This document shows, one piece after another, positions 7,903-16,032 of a stretch of DNA of 21,809 bases. The notes beneath the pieces are model-generated. The model searched no databases. It saw nothing but the letters and a program-made list of their open reading frames with translations, and was not told where the DNA came from. Position numbers and translations under genes: made by a program. Source of the stretch: Phytoplasma sp041276565 (GTDB taxonomy: Bacteria > Bacillota_I > Bacilli_A > Acholeplasmatales > Acholeplasmataceae); the NCBI RefSeq assembly GCF_041276565.1, contig NZ_JBGGGR010000057.1, positions 1-21,809 of the forward strand. Direction: 5' to 3'. The stretch's first letter is position 1. Each line of letters opens with the position of its first letter.

Positions 7903-8592
7903 TTAAATCAATAATTTAAGTATTAATATAACGGATGCAGATAATAAAAACATAACAACAATTAAATTTTTTAATTTTTTAAATTTAATTTTATCGAAAA
8001 TAAATAAAAAAGAAAAAATAAACAAACACAATATATATAAAAAAGGGATTGGTTCATTCAATTGAGATTGAGATAATATTTTATTTATTAAAATCACAAA
8101 GGGGAAAAACAAAGCGGCACAAGTTACTGGAACGCCAGTGAACATTTGTACATGAGGACGCTCATTTGGTGTCTTTTCTGAATTCAAATATTCTTCTTTT
8201 GAAACATTAAAAAAAGCTAATCTAATTAACGCAGTTAAAAGATATGCACCAGCGATAACGTAAAATAATAAATAACACATTCTGTTTTCAGCTAAATAAG
8301 GTTTAAATAAACTCCATCCTATCAAAACAGGTAAAAGACCGAAGCTAACAATATCAACTAAAGAATCTATTTGAACTCCATATTTTTTTTCTTTCAATGT
8401 TCTTGTTTTTTTGAAATTACTTACTATTCCGTCAAAATAATCACAAATCCCTGCCAACAATAAACAAATAGCTGCGTAATTTAAATTATTAATTCGAGAG
8501 GGTTCATTAACAGTAATAAATATACCTAAAAAACCTATCAAAAGATTGGAGTAAGTTAACCAAACAGTATAATCATATATACCTAAAAACAT
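7903..8592 (-). CDS. pssA: CDP-diacylglycerol-serine O-phosphatidyltransferase
   Basis: Integral membrane enzyme of the CDP-alcohol phosphatidyltransferase class, making phosphatidylserine from CDP-diacylglycerol and serine. It has several membrane segments (for example LIGFLGIFITV near the N-terminus, YAAICLLLAGI, and C-terminal LYILCLFIFSFLFIF). The active-site pattern DxxDG...GxxxDxxxD is present in CDYFDG followed by GVQIDSLVDIVSFG, with all four Asp. Two oddities: the usual AR after DGxx is SN here, and the spacing to the second Gly is longer. A TTG at 8604 is in frame but is part of the ribosome-binding site TTGAGG; ATG 8592 sits six bases after GAGG and is the chosen start (229 residues). 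psd and pyrG follow. Confidence 0.92.
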   Translation of the reverse strand: MFLGIYDYTVWLTYSNLLIGFLGIFITVNEPSRINNLNYAAICLLLAGICDYFDGIVSNFKKTRTLKEKKYGVQIDSLVDIVSFGLLPVLIGWSLFKPYLAENRMCYLLFYVIAGAYLLTALIRLAFFNVSKEEYLNSEKTPNERPHVQMFTGVPVTCAALFFPFVILINKILSQSQLNEPIPFLYILCLFIFSFLFIFDKIKFKKLKNLIVVMFLLSASVILILKLLI

Positions 8593-8659
8593 TTTTTTCC
8601 TCAACTGTTCAATAAAATATTATTTAATTCAAAAATTATTTTATATTCTTTTTTAGATA

Positions 8660-9217
8660 TTAAAAATATTCCTCATACTCATCATTAACAAATTCGTTTT
8701 CTTCAGTATTTGTGTTTTTATCGATGTTATCAAATAATTCTTCTTCTATATTTTCTTCAGGAATATCTAAAACTTCTGAATCTATATTTAAATCTAATTC
8801 TTTATCTTCTAATTTAACATCATCTTCATTTTCGTCTTCTGAAATATCTTCATCATTTTTATTTTTGTCTAAATCGAATTCTTTAAAATCTAAAATTTCT
8901 TTTCCTTCGTAAATAACATCTTGAGTTTCTGATTCTTCTCCTTTGAGAACGGTGAAATAATCTTGATCCCATAAATGTAAGTTATTAGTTTTAATATTCC
9001 ATAAATCATGCCCAACAAAAACGAAACGACCACTAGAAACAATATCTAAATATAATTGAATAAATTTATCTTTATCATCAGATTCTATATTTTTCATTTC
9101 AAAAACTTTTTTGATTAATTCGTTGATCGACATAGGTTCTTTATTTTGATATAAAATTTGATAAGAAAGATCGACCATAGAATCTAAAACATTAATTTCT
9201 TTATTATTTTTTGTCAA
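8660..9217 (-). CDS. rpoE: RNA polymerase delta subunit RpoE
   Basis: Delta is a Firmicutes/Mollicutes RNA polymerase subunit that promotes recycling of the enzyme and affects promoter selectivity. The 185-residue protein has an N-terminal HARE-HTH domain (about 8-85, with MSINELIKKVFEM, DIVSSGRFVFVGHDLWNIK and LHLWDQDYF). A disordered tail of nearly pure Asp/Glu/Asn/Lys follows to the end, which is the classic delta layout. The start is TTG 9217, nine bases after GGAG; no ATG is better placed. It follows ybaB after a possible terminator, so it may have its own promoter, which I could not define. Confidence 0.93.
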   Translation of the reverse strand: MTKNNKEINVLDSMVDLSYQILYQNKEPMSINELIKKVFEMKNIESDDKDKFIQLYLDIVSSGRFVFVGHDLWNIKTNNLHLWDQDYFTVLKGEESETQDVIYEGKEILDFKEFDLDKNKNDEDISEDENEDDVKLEDKELDLNIDSEVLDIPEENIEEELFDNIDKNTNTEENEFVNDEYEEYF

Positions 9218-9264
9218 AACAAAAATCTCCTTTTTTATAAAACAAATTCAAAACATAAACGAAT

Positions 9265-9312
9265 AATATAAAAAAAGAAAAAACAAAAAATATTTTTTGT
9301 TTTTTTTATATT
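9265..9312 (-). terminator. Long A/T palindrome after ybaB
   Basis: Left arm 9265-9291 (AATATA, A run, G, A run, CAAAAAAT) and right arm 9292-9312 (ATTTTTTG, T run, ATATT) are complementary apart from a bulge of about six bases. The palindrome starts within the ybaB stop and lies between ybaB and rpoE on the transcribed minus strand. Its U-rich 3' arm could end the dnaX-ybaB transcript. The pure A/T stem makes this tentative. Confidence 0.45.
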
Positions 9313-9595
9313 AAAAATCACAATCTTGATAAGCAACTGCTTTTTTTAATAATTTTTGAGAAGCTTTTTCGACTTGTTGCAAAGCATCGTTAAAAGATAA
9401 TAAAATAGTTTCTTGAATCAAATCTAAATTTTTCAATAATTCTAAATTTTGAATTTGAACATCTACTACTTGTTTTGTTCCTTGCATCACGATCATAATG
9501 CCGCCAATTTTAGAAGTAAATTCCTTTAATTCTAATTTTTTTTGTTCTTTAGAGAAATTTTTTTCAATTTTAATCAATTTATCTAAAAATTCCAT
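9311..9595 (-). CDS. ybaB: YbaB/EbfC nucleoid-associated protein
   Basis: Small dimeric DNA-binding protein usually encoded directly after dnaX, as here. The 94-residue product has the family pattern: an N-terminal helix, a central beta sheet (FTSKIGGIMIVMQGTKQVVDVQI) and a C-terminal helix with LLSFNDALQQVEKASQKLL. ATG 9595 follows GAAGGA, which overlaps the dnaX stop (TAG at 9612-9614), so the two are coupled with a 16-base gap. It is slightly shorter than the usual 100-110 residues. Confidence 0.9.
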   Translation of the reverse strand: MEFLDKLIKIEKNFSKEQKKLELKEFTSKIGGIMIVMQGTKQVVDVQIQNLELLKNLDLIQETILLSFNDALQQVEKASQKLLKKAVAYQDCDF

Positions 9596-9611
9596 AATAT
9601 ATAAATTCCTT

Positions 9612-11297
9612 CTAATAAAAAATTTCTATTTTATCCTTAACAAATATTTGTTTCGCTAATTTTATAAACTGAGATTCTTTTTGGATGATATTCAAAACTG
9701 AATTTTGTTCATAAAAATCAGTTTGGAAATGAGATAAATCTAAATCTTTGGGATTTTTAGTTTGCGAAAATTTTAAATAAACGGGTTCTAATATTTTGTC
9801 CCAATCATCTTCTAAAACAACTATATACTCGCTAATTAAATTTTTTTTTGCATTAAAAATATTTTTTATTTTTGTTCTAGTTTCGCTATTTAAAAATCGT
9901 TTATATTCATTTTTATCTCTACATGATAAAAGAATTTCTTTATTATCATTAATTAATAATAATTTAGAATTAAACAAAATTCTAGCTATTTCAGATAATT
10001 CAGAATTAGGATAATTTTTTAATTTAGCCCATCCTTTTTGAAGAAAATTTTTAGATGACTCGTCGTTTGATTTTAAAATATTAATAATATTTGATAAAAA
10101 TTCTTCTCTAAATGTTGTTTTCGTATCATAATCAATCGTATCTTCAACAAAATTATTTTTAGAAACGTTTGTTTCTGTATTAGTATTTTTATTTTCTTCA
10201 TTTAAAGAAGAATTGATTATATTTTCTTTATGTAAAATACGATGAATATGAATAAAATTAACAATCAGTAAATTCTTTTTTTCTTTAGATAACAACAAAT
10301 CATTTTGTAATTTTAACAATTTATCCAAAATTTTTTCTTTTTGTTCAAAATCTAAACTATCAAAAAAAGAAAAATTAGAGCTATTATTTTTTGAAAAATC
10401 AATAACTAATTTTTGAAAAAAATTAATGACATCATTTAAAAAATTAACTAAATTGACTTTAGGTAATAAAATGCTTTGTAAAAAAGTAATAAGTTGTAAA
10501 ATTTCTTTTTGAAACAAATAAGAAAATAATGTTTTTATCTGTTCTTCTGATAATATATTTAAAATATCTTCAATATCTTTGTCTGTAATTCGTCCTTCTG
10601 TATAGGAATTCGCTTGATCTAATAAATTTAACGGTTCCCTTAAGCTTCCGTTAGCATAAAAAGAAATTTTACTTAAAGTTTGGTCCGATATAATGATCTT
10701 TTCCTCTTCTGCAATAGATTTTAATTTTTTTTGAATATTTTCTTGAGAAATATTATTTAAATAAAAATATTGAGTACGTGAAAAAAAATTTTTAGGAACC
10801 TTATTAAATTCACTAGTAATAAAAATAAAAATAACGCTTGAAGGAGGATCTTCTAACACTTTCAATAAAGCATTAAAAGCGTTTGGACTCAAAACATGAA
10901 TTTCATCAATGATATATATTTTATATTTTAAAAAATTAGGTTTATAAAATAATTTATCTTTTAATTCTCTGATTTCGTCGACGCCGCTATAAGAAGCGCC
11001 ATCAATTTCGATAATATCTAGATTTTTTTTTTTATCAATAAGTGCACAATTAGGACAATATTCTCGATCATATTCATCACAACAATCTTCATTTTTAGCA
11101 AAATGAGAACAATTGATGGATTTAGCTAAAATTTTAGCCAAAGTAGTTTTGCCTACTCCTTTATCGCCACTAAATAAATAACAATGATGAATTTTTTGAT
11201 GTTTAATAGCGTTTTTTAAAGTTTTAATAATAACATCATGCCCAATTAAATTTTGGAATTTTTTTGGCTTATATTTTCGATATAAAGCTAAATACAT
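9612..11297 (-). CDS. dnaX: DNA polymerase III subunit gamma/tau
   Basis: Clamp-loader ATPase of the replicative polymerase. The 561-residue protein starts with the typical LYRKYKPKKFQNLIGHD, then Walker A GDKGVGKTT (about 45-53), a Zn-binding Cys cluster (about 65-88), Walker B IIDEIHVLS, LLKVLEDPPSSVIFIFITSE and an SRTQ motif in the SRC position. The long, low-complexity C-terminal part is the gamma/tau collar and tail. The Cys cluster is oddly spaced (C-x8-C-C-x7-C-x2-C) compared with the usual CxxCxxC arrangement. ATG 11297 is clear, though the nearest AAGGA lies about 15 bases away. Directly followed by ybaB. I see no obvious gamma frameshift signal. Confidence 0.95.
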   Translation of the reverse strand: MYLALYRKYKPKKFQNLIGHDVIIKTLKNAIKHQKIHHCYLFSGDKGVGKTTLAKILAKSINCSHFAKNEDCCDEYDREYCPNCALIDKKKNLDIIEIDGASYSGVDEIRELKDKLFYKPNFLKYKIYIIDEIHVLSPNAFNALLKVLEDPPSSVIFIFITSEFNKVPKNFFSRTQYFYLNNISQENIQKKLKSIAEEEKIIISDQTLSKISFYANGSLREPLNLLDQANSYTEGRITDKDIEDILNILSEEQIKTLFSYLFQKEILQLITFLQSILLPKVNLVNFLNDVINFFQKLVIDFSKNNSSNFSFFDSLDFEQKEKILDKLLKLQNDLLLSKEKKNLLIVNFIHIHRILHKENIINSSLNEENKNTNTETNVSKNNFVEDTIDYDTKTTFREEFLSNIINILKSNDESSKNFLQKGWAKLKNYPNSELSEIARILFNSKLLLINDNKEILLSCRDKNEYKRFLNSETRTKIKNIFNAKKNLISEYIVVLEDDWDKILEPVYLKFSQTKNPKDLDLSHFQTDFYEQNSVLNIIQKESQFIKLAKQIFVKDKIEIFY

Positions 11298-11329
11298 ATT
11301 TTTTATTATTTCGTTCCTTCGGAATATTC

Positions 11330-11372
11330 AAAAAAAATAATTTATTCCAAAATTCTTTAATAAAAGAATTTT
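11330..11372 (-). terminator. Hairpin plus U run between tldE and dnaX
   Basis: On the minus strand AAAATTCTTT (11372-11363) and AAAGAATTTT (11358-11349) form a perfect 10-bp stem with a 4-base loop, followed about ten bases later by eight T (11337-11330). It lies after tldE and 33 bases before the dnaX start. It may end the tldD-tldE transcript or attenuate read-through into dnaX. Confidence 0.5.
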
Positions 11373-11405
11373 ATAATTCGCCATCAACAAATATATTTTA
11401 CAAGA

Positions 11406-11464
11406 TAATTAGTTTTTAATTGAGATAAAAAATATATTTTCTAATATTTTTAAAAAACTAATTA
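11406..11464. other. Stem-loop beginning in the tldE stop codon
   Basis: TAATTAGTTTTT (11406-11417) and AAAAACTAATTA (11453-11464) are perfectly complementary over 12 bp with a 35-base A/T-rich loop that can fold further. The distal end is the tldE TAA itself. No U run follows on the minus strand, so this is more likely a 3'-end stabiliser or processing site than a terminator. Confidence 0.45.
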
Positions 11465-12790
11465 ATTACTTCCAGCAATAGTTAAATCGTCAGCGTAAAC
11501 ATTAGGGCTTCCGAATCCAGAAATTTGAAAAAATAAATCATTATCAATATCTTTAATATTTAATAAAAGTTCAAAAAAATTACCAGAAACAATAAGCATT
11601 TTAACAGGAGTAGTTATTTTTCCGTTTTCTATTTGGAAACCGTTAGCTTGTAAGCTAAAATCACCATTAATAGTATTAATTCCAGCGTGTAAACCGATTA
11701 AGAAATCGATATAAACACCTTCTTTAATAGGAGAAATCATTTCTTTTAAACTTTTTGTTCCTTCTTTGACGTAACAATTAGTCATTGAAATAGCATTTTT
11801 AAAAGAATTTCCTGTTGGTGGAGTATTGAAAATAATTGAAGTTTTCAAATTATGAATGAATTGTTTAAAAATACCTTTTTCTACAATAGTTTTGGTATAA
11901 CAAGCAACCCCTTCATCATCAAATTGATCTTGAAAAAAAGCTTTTTCAGTTAAAGGATCATCAACAATAGTTATTAACGAGGAAGCTATTTTTTCACCTT
12001 CTTTGTCTTTTAATCTAGTTAAATTTCTATAAGCGCTCATACCGCTAAAAATACTACTAAAATTATTTAAAATTTTAGCAAAAATTTCGTTAGAAAAAAC
12101 AACAGGATAATTACCTTTAGATTCGAGCGATTTAGCTCCTAATCTTTTTTCTCCTAAAGTTAAAAAAGTTTGAGCACAAGCAGGAATATCAAATTCATCA
12201 AATGTTTTAAAAGTAAAATATTTAGAAAAAACTTCTGCTTCTTCATTTTTTTCAAAAATACCATCAAAATAAATAGTTGCGTAACTCATTTGAGATTTTA
12301 AATCTAAACCTTCAGAATTAATTATTCTTTTTCTAAAATAACTTTCACTATAAGAAATAGTATCAATTTTTTTTAAAAAAGTACTTTTTGATAATTCTTT
12401 TTCAGCTTGAAATAATAAATCATATTTATCTTGAATATTAACTGATTTAAAATCAAAATTATATTCTTTAACTTCTGGATAATATTCAGAACCTTTAAAA
12501 ATAATGTTTTTTTCTTTTAAATTTAAAACTGATATTTGTTTTTTAAGTAATTCTAAAACTTCTTCCATTTTAGTTTCATCTATTTTTTCTAAATACATAG
12601 AAGCTTTTTTATCTTGATATAATCCAGTAATAGTCATTGTAGCAAGCGAGCTTTGGACGTTTTCATCAATTTGACCGTCTAATAAACTGACCATCATTTC
12701 TTTATTTTCGTGAATTGAAATTTCTAAAGCGGTAAATTGTTTTGCTAAAGCCATTTCGAACCATTTATTATAATTAATTTTATCAATCAT
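11462..12790 (-). CDS. tldE: TldE/PmbA-type partner of the TldD metallopeptidase
   Basis: TldE (PmbA) is the non-catalytic half of the TldD/TldE complex, which degrades unfolded peptides and, in E. coli, matures microcin B17 and removes CcdA. The 442-residue protein has the family's layout: an N-terminal alpha/beta half (from KWFEMALAKQFTALEISIHE), and a C-terminal half with KSLESKGNYPVVFSNEIFA, FSGMSAYRNL, DDEGVACYTKTIVEKGIF and LLIGLHAGINTINGDFSLQANG-like blocks. No HExxxH is present, as expected for this subunit. ATG 12790 overlaps the tldD TGA (ATGA), indicating coupled 1:1 expression. Length is normal. Confidence 0.92.
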   Translation of the reverse strand: MIDKINYNKWFEMALAKQFTALEISIHENKEMMVSLLDGQIDENVQSSLATMTITGLYQDKKASMYLEKIDETKMEEVLELLKKQISVLNLKEKNIIFKGSEYYPEVKEYNFDFKSVNIQDKYDLLFQAEKELSKSTFLKKIDTISYSESYFRKRIINSEGLDLKSQMSYATIYFDGIFEKNEEAEVFSKYFTFKTFDEFDIPACAQTFLTLGEKRLGAKSLESKGNYPVVFSNEIFAKILNNFSSIFSGMSAYRNLTRLKDKEGEKIASSLITIVDDPLTEKAFFQDQFDDEGVACYTKTIVEKGIFKQFIHNLKTSIIFNTPPTGNSFKNAISMTNCYVKEGTKSLKEMISPIKEGVYIDFLIGLHAGINTINGDFSLQANGFQIENGKITTPVKMLIVSGNFFELLLNIKDIDNDLFFQISGFGSPNVYADDLTIAGSN

Positions 12791-14169
12791 TTTTTATTTC
12801 CGCCTACAATTATTTTTTGAACTCTGATAGTTGGTTGTCCTAAATCAACAGGAACATAACCTGAAGCAGATCCACAATATCCTTGGCTTAAAGCTAAATC
12901 ATTAGCCACTCGATCAATATTTAATAAAACTTCTTGACCTTTTCCGATTAACATCATTCCTTTAACTAATTTAGTTAATTTACCATCTTCAATTAAATAT
13001 CCTGATTTCATCATAAAATTGAATTCTCCTGTAGTTGTCATAACTGTTCCGCCACCAAGATTTTCAGCATAAAGACCATATTTTGTGTCTTTAATGATTT
13101 GTTCTGGATCGTCTTTACCAGGAGCGATATAAGTTGAATTCATTCTTGAAGTAGGAGAATATTTATAAGATTCTCTACGTCCAGAACCAGTTGTTTTTGT
13201 TTTCATTTTTAAACTATTACGATAATCTACTAAATAATTTTTTAATATTCCGTTTTCAATTAAAAGATTTTTTTGAGTTGGTTGACCTTCATCATCAAAA
13301 TTTAATTTACCCCAAGCATTAGAAATAGTTCCGTCATCATAAGCAGTGACAATATCAGAAGCTATTTTTTCGTTTAATTTGTTATAAAAAGGTGAAAGAC
13401 CTCTTGCGATTACAGTCGCTTCTAATGAATGACCACAAGCTTCATGAAAAATAACACCTCCAACACCATTATTAATAACAACAGTCATAACTTGAGGATC
13501 GATTGTTTCGGCATCTAATAACATAACAGCTTTTTCAGCTATTTTTTGAGCTTTTTCTTGATAATCAATGATATCAAAAATTTCTAAACCCATCGAGCAT
13601 CCTTCATTATCAGAAAAGTTTTCCATATCGTCGCCTCTTGTCGCAACAGCTGTTAAACCGCACATAACATAAGAACGAAAATCTTTTTGATAAACTCCTT
13701 TAGAATTAGCGATTAAAACATTTTGTTCTTCTTCTGTAAAAGAAACCATACTTTTAGTAATTTTTGAATCATAATTTTTCATAATTTTTGATAAATTAAT
13801 TATTTTATCAATTTTTTTCTGAACATCCCAACTATCAAATGGAATTAATACGTTATTATTAATTTGTACAGAATCTCTAAGTGAAATTTCCTCTAAAGAA
13901 CCTGGATTAATTTCTGAACCTGATTGTTCTTGAAGCAAAGATAAAATATTATCGTGATCGACTTTATTTGTGTAAATATAAATTTCTTTTGTTTCTCTCA
14001 ACAAACGAATTCCGACCCCAAAAATATTTTCTGTAGTCCAAGAAGCTACTTCTTCATCTATAACTTTTAAAGAATTAGTAACTTTATCTTCGAAAAATAA
14101 TTCTACAAAATCGAACCCTTTTTTTTGTCCTTCTTGTAAAATATTTTTAATTTCTTTTTTATTTAACAT
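12787..14169 (-). CDS. tldD: Zinc metallopeptidase TldD
   Basis: Catalytic subunit of the TldD/TldE peptidase. The 460-residue protein contains the HExxxH zinc motif HEACGHSLEAT near residue 240, the downstream GTISNAWGKLNFDDEGQPTQ block, SGRRESYKYSPTSRMNSTYI, and the Gly-rich C-terminal region with GGTVMTTTGEFNF. The length agrees with the family. ATG 14169 is preceded five bases away by AGGGG, one of the better ribosome-binding sites in the window. It overlaps tldE by four bases. The physiological peptide substrate in a phytoplasma is unknown. Confidence 0.94.
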   Translation of the reverse strand: MLNKKEIKNILQEGQKKGFDFVELFFEDKVTNSLKVIDEEVASWTTENIFGVGIRLLRETKEIYIYTNKVDHDNILSLLQEQSGSEINPGSLEEISLRDSVQINNNVLIPFDSWDVQKKIDKIINLSKIMKNYDSKITKSMVSFTEEEQNVLIANSKGVYQKDFRSYVMCGLTAVATRGDDMENFSDNEGCSMGLEIFDIIDYQEKAQKIAEKAVMLLDAETIDPQVMTVVINNGVGGVIFHEACGHSLEATVIARGLSPFYNKLNEKIASDIVTAYDDGTISNAWGKLNFDDEGQPTQKNLLIENGILKNYLVDYRNSLKMKTKTTGSGRRESYKYSPTSRMNSTYIAPGKDDPEQIIKDTKYGLYAENLGGGTVMTTTGEFNFMMKSGYLIEDGKLTKLVKGMMLIGKGQEVLLNIDRVANDLALSQGYCGSASGYVPVDLGQPTIRVQKIIVGGNKK

Positions 14170-14242
14170 AAAACCCCTATATAATAACTTTTTTTTGTTG
14201 TCGAAAAATTAATAAAATAATATTTCAAAAAAATCAAATTAA

Positions 14243-14268
14243 ATTTTATTTTATTGCAAAAATAAAAT
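14243..14268 (-). terminator. Possible terminator of the DEAD-box helicase gene
   Basis: ATTTTATTTT (14243-14252) and AAAATAAAAT (14259-14268) form a 10-bp stem with a 6-base loop, in the 165-base spacer between the helicase stop and tldD. On the minus strand a T-rich stretch follows within about 15 bases. Weak, because the stem is all A/T. Confidence 0.3.
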
Positions 14269-14334
14269 CATTTCTTTGTTTAAAAAACAAAATCAATTAT
14301 ATTATTTTTTAAATTTTCAAAAAACAATTAAAAA

Positions 14335-16032
14335 TTATTTAGATTGAATTTGTAAAAGTTTATTTTCGTAATAAATATTATTTTGGAATTGAATTCTTTT
14401 AGCAAAAGGAAAAGCAATTTCAAAAATAGTTTTATTGTGTAAATGTTTGATATTACCAACATTTTTGCCAAAAATATTAAATTTATCTTTTAATAATTTT
14501 AAAAATATAGCAGGATTCATTCCATCTTCTTTACCTAAATTAATAGTTAATTCAGCCATCGGTGCCGATGGTCTGGAATAATTATTATTATAATTAGTTT
14601 TATTAGCGTAATTGTTTCTATTACTATTATAATTATTTTTTGTTTTATAATATGGATTATTGTTAAATTTGTTATAACTATTCATATTATTTGTTCTATT
14701 ATTGTTCCATATTGTAGGTTCGACAATAGATTCGTAATTTTTCTTATTTGGCATTACAGATTCTACTAAAGCAGAAATAATTTCTTTAGAATCTAGTTTT
14801 TCTAGTAAAACGTCAACTAAAGGATGTAACGTTTTTTGTTTATTTTGATTTTCAGTTACCAAAGAAGCAATTTTGTCTTGAAAGAAATTGTTTTGTTCTT
14901 TCTGAACTTCTTCTACTGTAGGAATATTTAAATGAATAATTTTTTCTTTTAAATATTGTTCTAATCTTCTTAATTGATGTATTTTTTTCGGACTAATAAA
15001 ACTATAAGCAATCCCTGTTTTACCAGCTCTACCTGTTCTTCCGATTCTATGTACATAAACTTCATCTTCATGAGGTAAATCGTAATTAATAATTATTTTA
15101 ACATCAGAAATATCTATTCCTCTAGCAGCCACATCAGTAGCAACCAAAATCTTAATACTATTTTTTCTGAAATTATTCATAACGTATTTTCTTTGATTTT
15201 GTTTTAAATCCCCGTGAATCGCATCTACTAAAAAATCTTTTTCTTGTAAATAATTAAAAATATCATCTACATCTCTTTTTGTATTAGCGAAAATAATAAC
15301 AGAATCTGAATTTTTTTGATCTAAAAGACGCACTAAAAGTTTATTTTTATCAAAATCTTTTACTAAAAAATAAAATTGTTCGATGGCTTTTACAGCAAGC
15401 GAATCTTTTTTCACTTTGATAATTTTAGGTTCTTTTTGATATTTAGTAGCTATTTCTTTAATGAAAGCTGGCATTGTAGCAGAAAATAAAATTGTTTGTC
15501 TTTCGGTAGGGATACTAGATAAAATAGTTTCTAAATCATCTTTAAACCCCATTTTTAACATTTCATCAGCTTCATCTAAAGTTAAAATTTTAACTGAAGA
15601 TAAAACAATTTTTTTTCTATTTAAAAGATCTATCATTCTTCCTGGAGTAGCGATAACGATATGTGGTTTTGTTTCTAAATCTTTAAATTGTTTAATATAG
15701 GATTCTCCTCCATAAACAACTATCGCTTTAATAGAACGATTAAATCTTACTAATTTTTTAATTTCTAAAAACACTTGTAAAGCTAATTCTCTTGTAGGAC
15801 ACAAAATTAAAGATTGAATTTTAGCTAATTTAGGATCTATTTTTTCAATTATAGGAATTCCAAAAGAAAAAGTTTTTCCTGTTCCTGTTTGAGATTGTGC
15901 TATAACGTCATGACCATTAATAATTTCTGGAATAACCAAAGCTTGAATCGGTGTTGGATGCGCAAAATTCAATTCCTCCAAAGCGTCTTCTGTTTGTTTT
16001 AATAAGTTTAAATTTTTAAATAAAATATCCAT
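14335..16032 (-). CDS. deaD: DEAD-box ATP-dependent RNA helicase (CshA/DeaD type)
   Basis: Unwinds RNA duplexes in ribosome assembly and mRNA turnover. The 565-residue protein has all motifs in order: Q motif (FAHPTPIQ), I AQSQTGTGKT, Ia PTRELALQ, Ib TPGRMID, II DEAD, III SAT, IV IIFANTKRD, V ATDVAARGID and VI HRIGRTGRAGKTG within about residues 1-360. An Asn/Tyr-rich linker (about 445-490, many NN, YN and NR pairs) then leads to a C-terminal DbpA-like RNA-binding fold (about 495-555, with MAELTINLGKEDGMNPAIFL). ATG 16032 follows AAAGGAAA. The exact paralogue (cshA or deaD) cannot be fixed by eye. About 750 gene-free bases lie upstream. Confidence 0.93.
   Translation of the reverse strand: MDILFKNLNLLKQTEDALEELNFAHPTPIQALVIPEIINGHDVIAQSQTGTGKTFSFGIPIIEKIDPKLAKIQSLILCPTRELALQVFLEIKKLVRFNRSIKAIVVYGGESYIKQFKDLETKPHIVIATPGRMIDLLNRKKIVLSSVKILTLDEADEMLKMGFKDDLETILSSIPTERQTILFSATMPAFIKEIATKYQKEPKIIKVKKDSLAVKAIEQFYFLVKDFDKNKLLVRLLDQKNSDSVIIFANTKRDVDDIFNYLQEKDFLVDAIHGDLKQNQRKYVMNNFRKNSIKILVATDVAARGIDISDVKIIINYDLPHEDEVYVHRIGRTGRAGKTGIAYSFISPKKIHQLRRLEQYLKEKIIHLNIPTVEEVQKEQNNFFQDKIASLVTENQNKQKTLHPLVDVLLEKLDSKEIISALVESVMPNKKNYESIVEPTIWNNNRTNNMNSYNKFNNNPYYKTKNNYNSNRNNYANKTNYNNNYSRPSAPMAELTINLGKEDGMNPAIFLKLLKDKFNIFGKNVGNIKHLHNKTIFEIAFPFAKRIQFQNNIYYENKLLQIQSK

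Noticed and set aside
8712..8912. Serine-rich open frame on the plus strand
   Set aside because: It is the complement of the Asp/Glu-rich tail of the delta subunit; its Ser/Leu bias is a by-product of that composition.
2282..14169. TGA read as tryptophan (mycoplasma code)
   Set aside because: plsX and tldD end at TGA exactly where the next gene starts (ATGA), and Trp positions use TGG, so the standard bacterial code applies.
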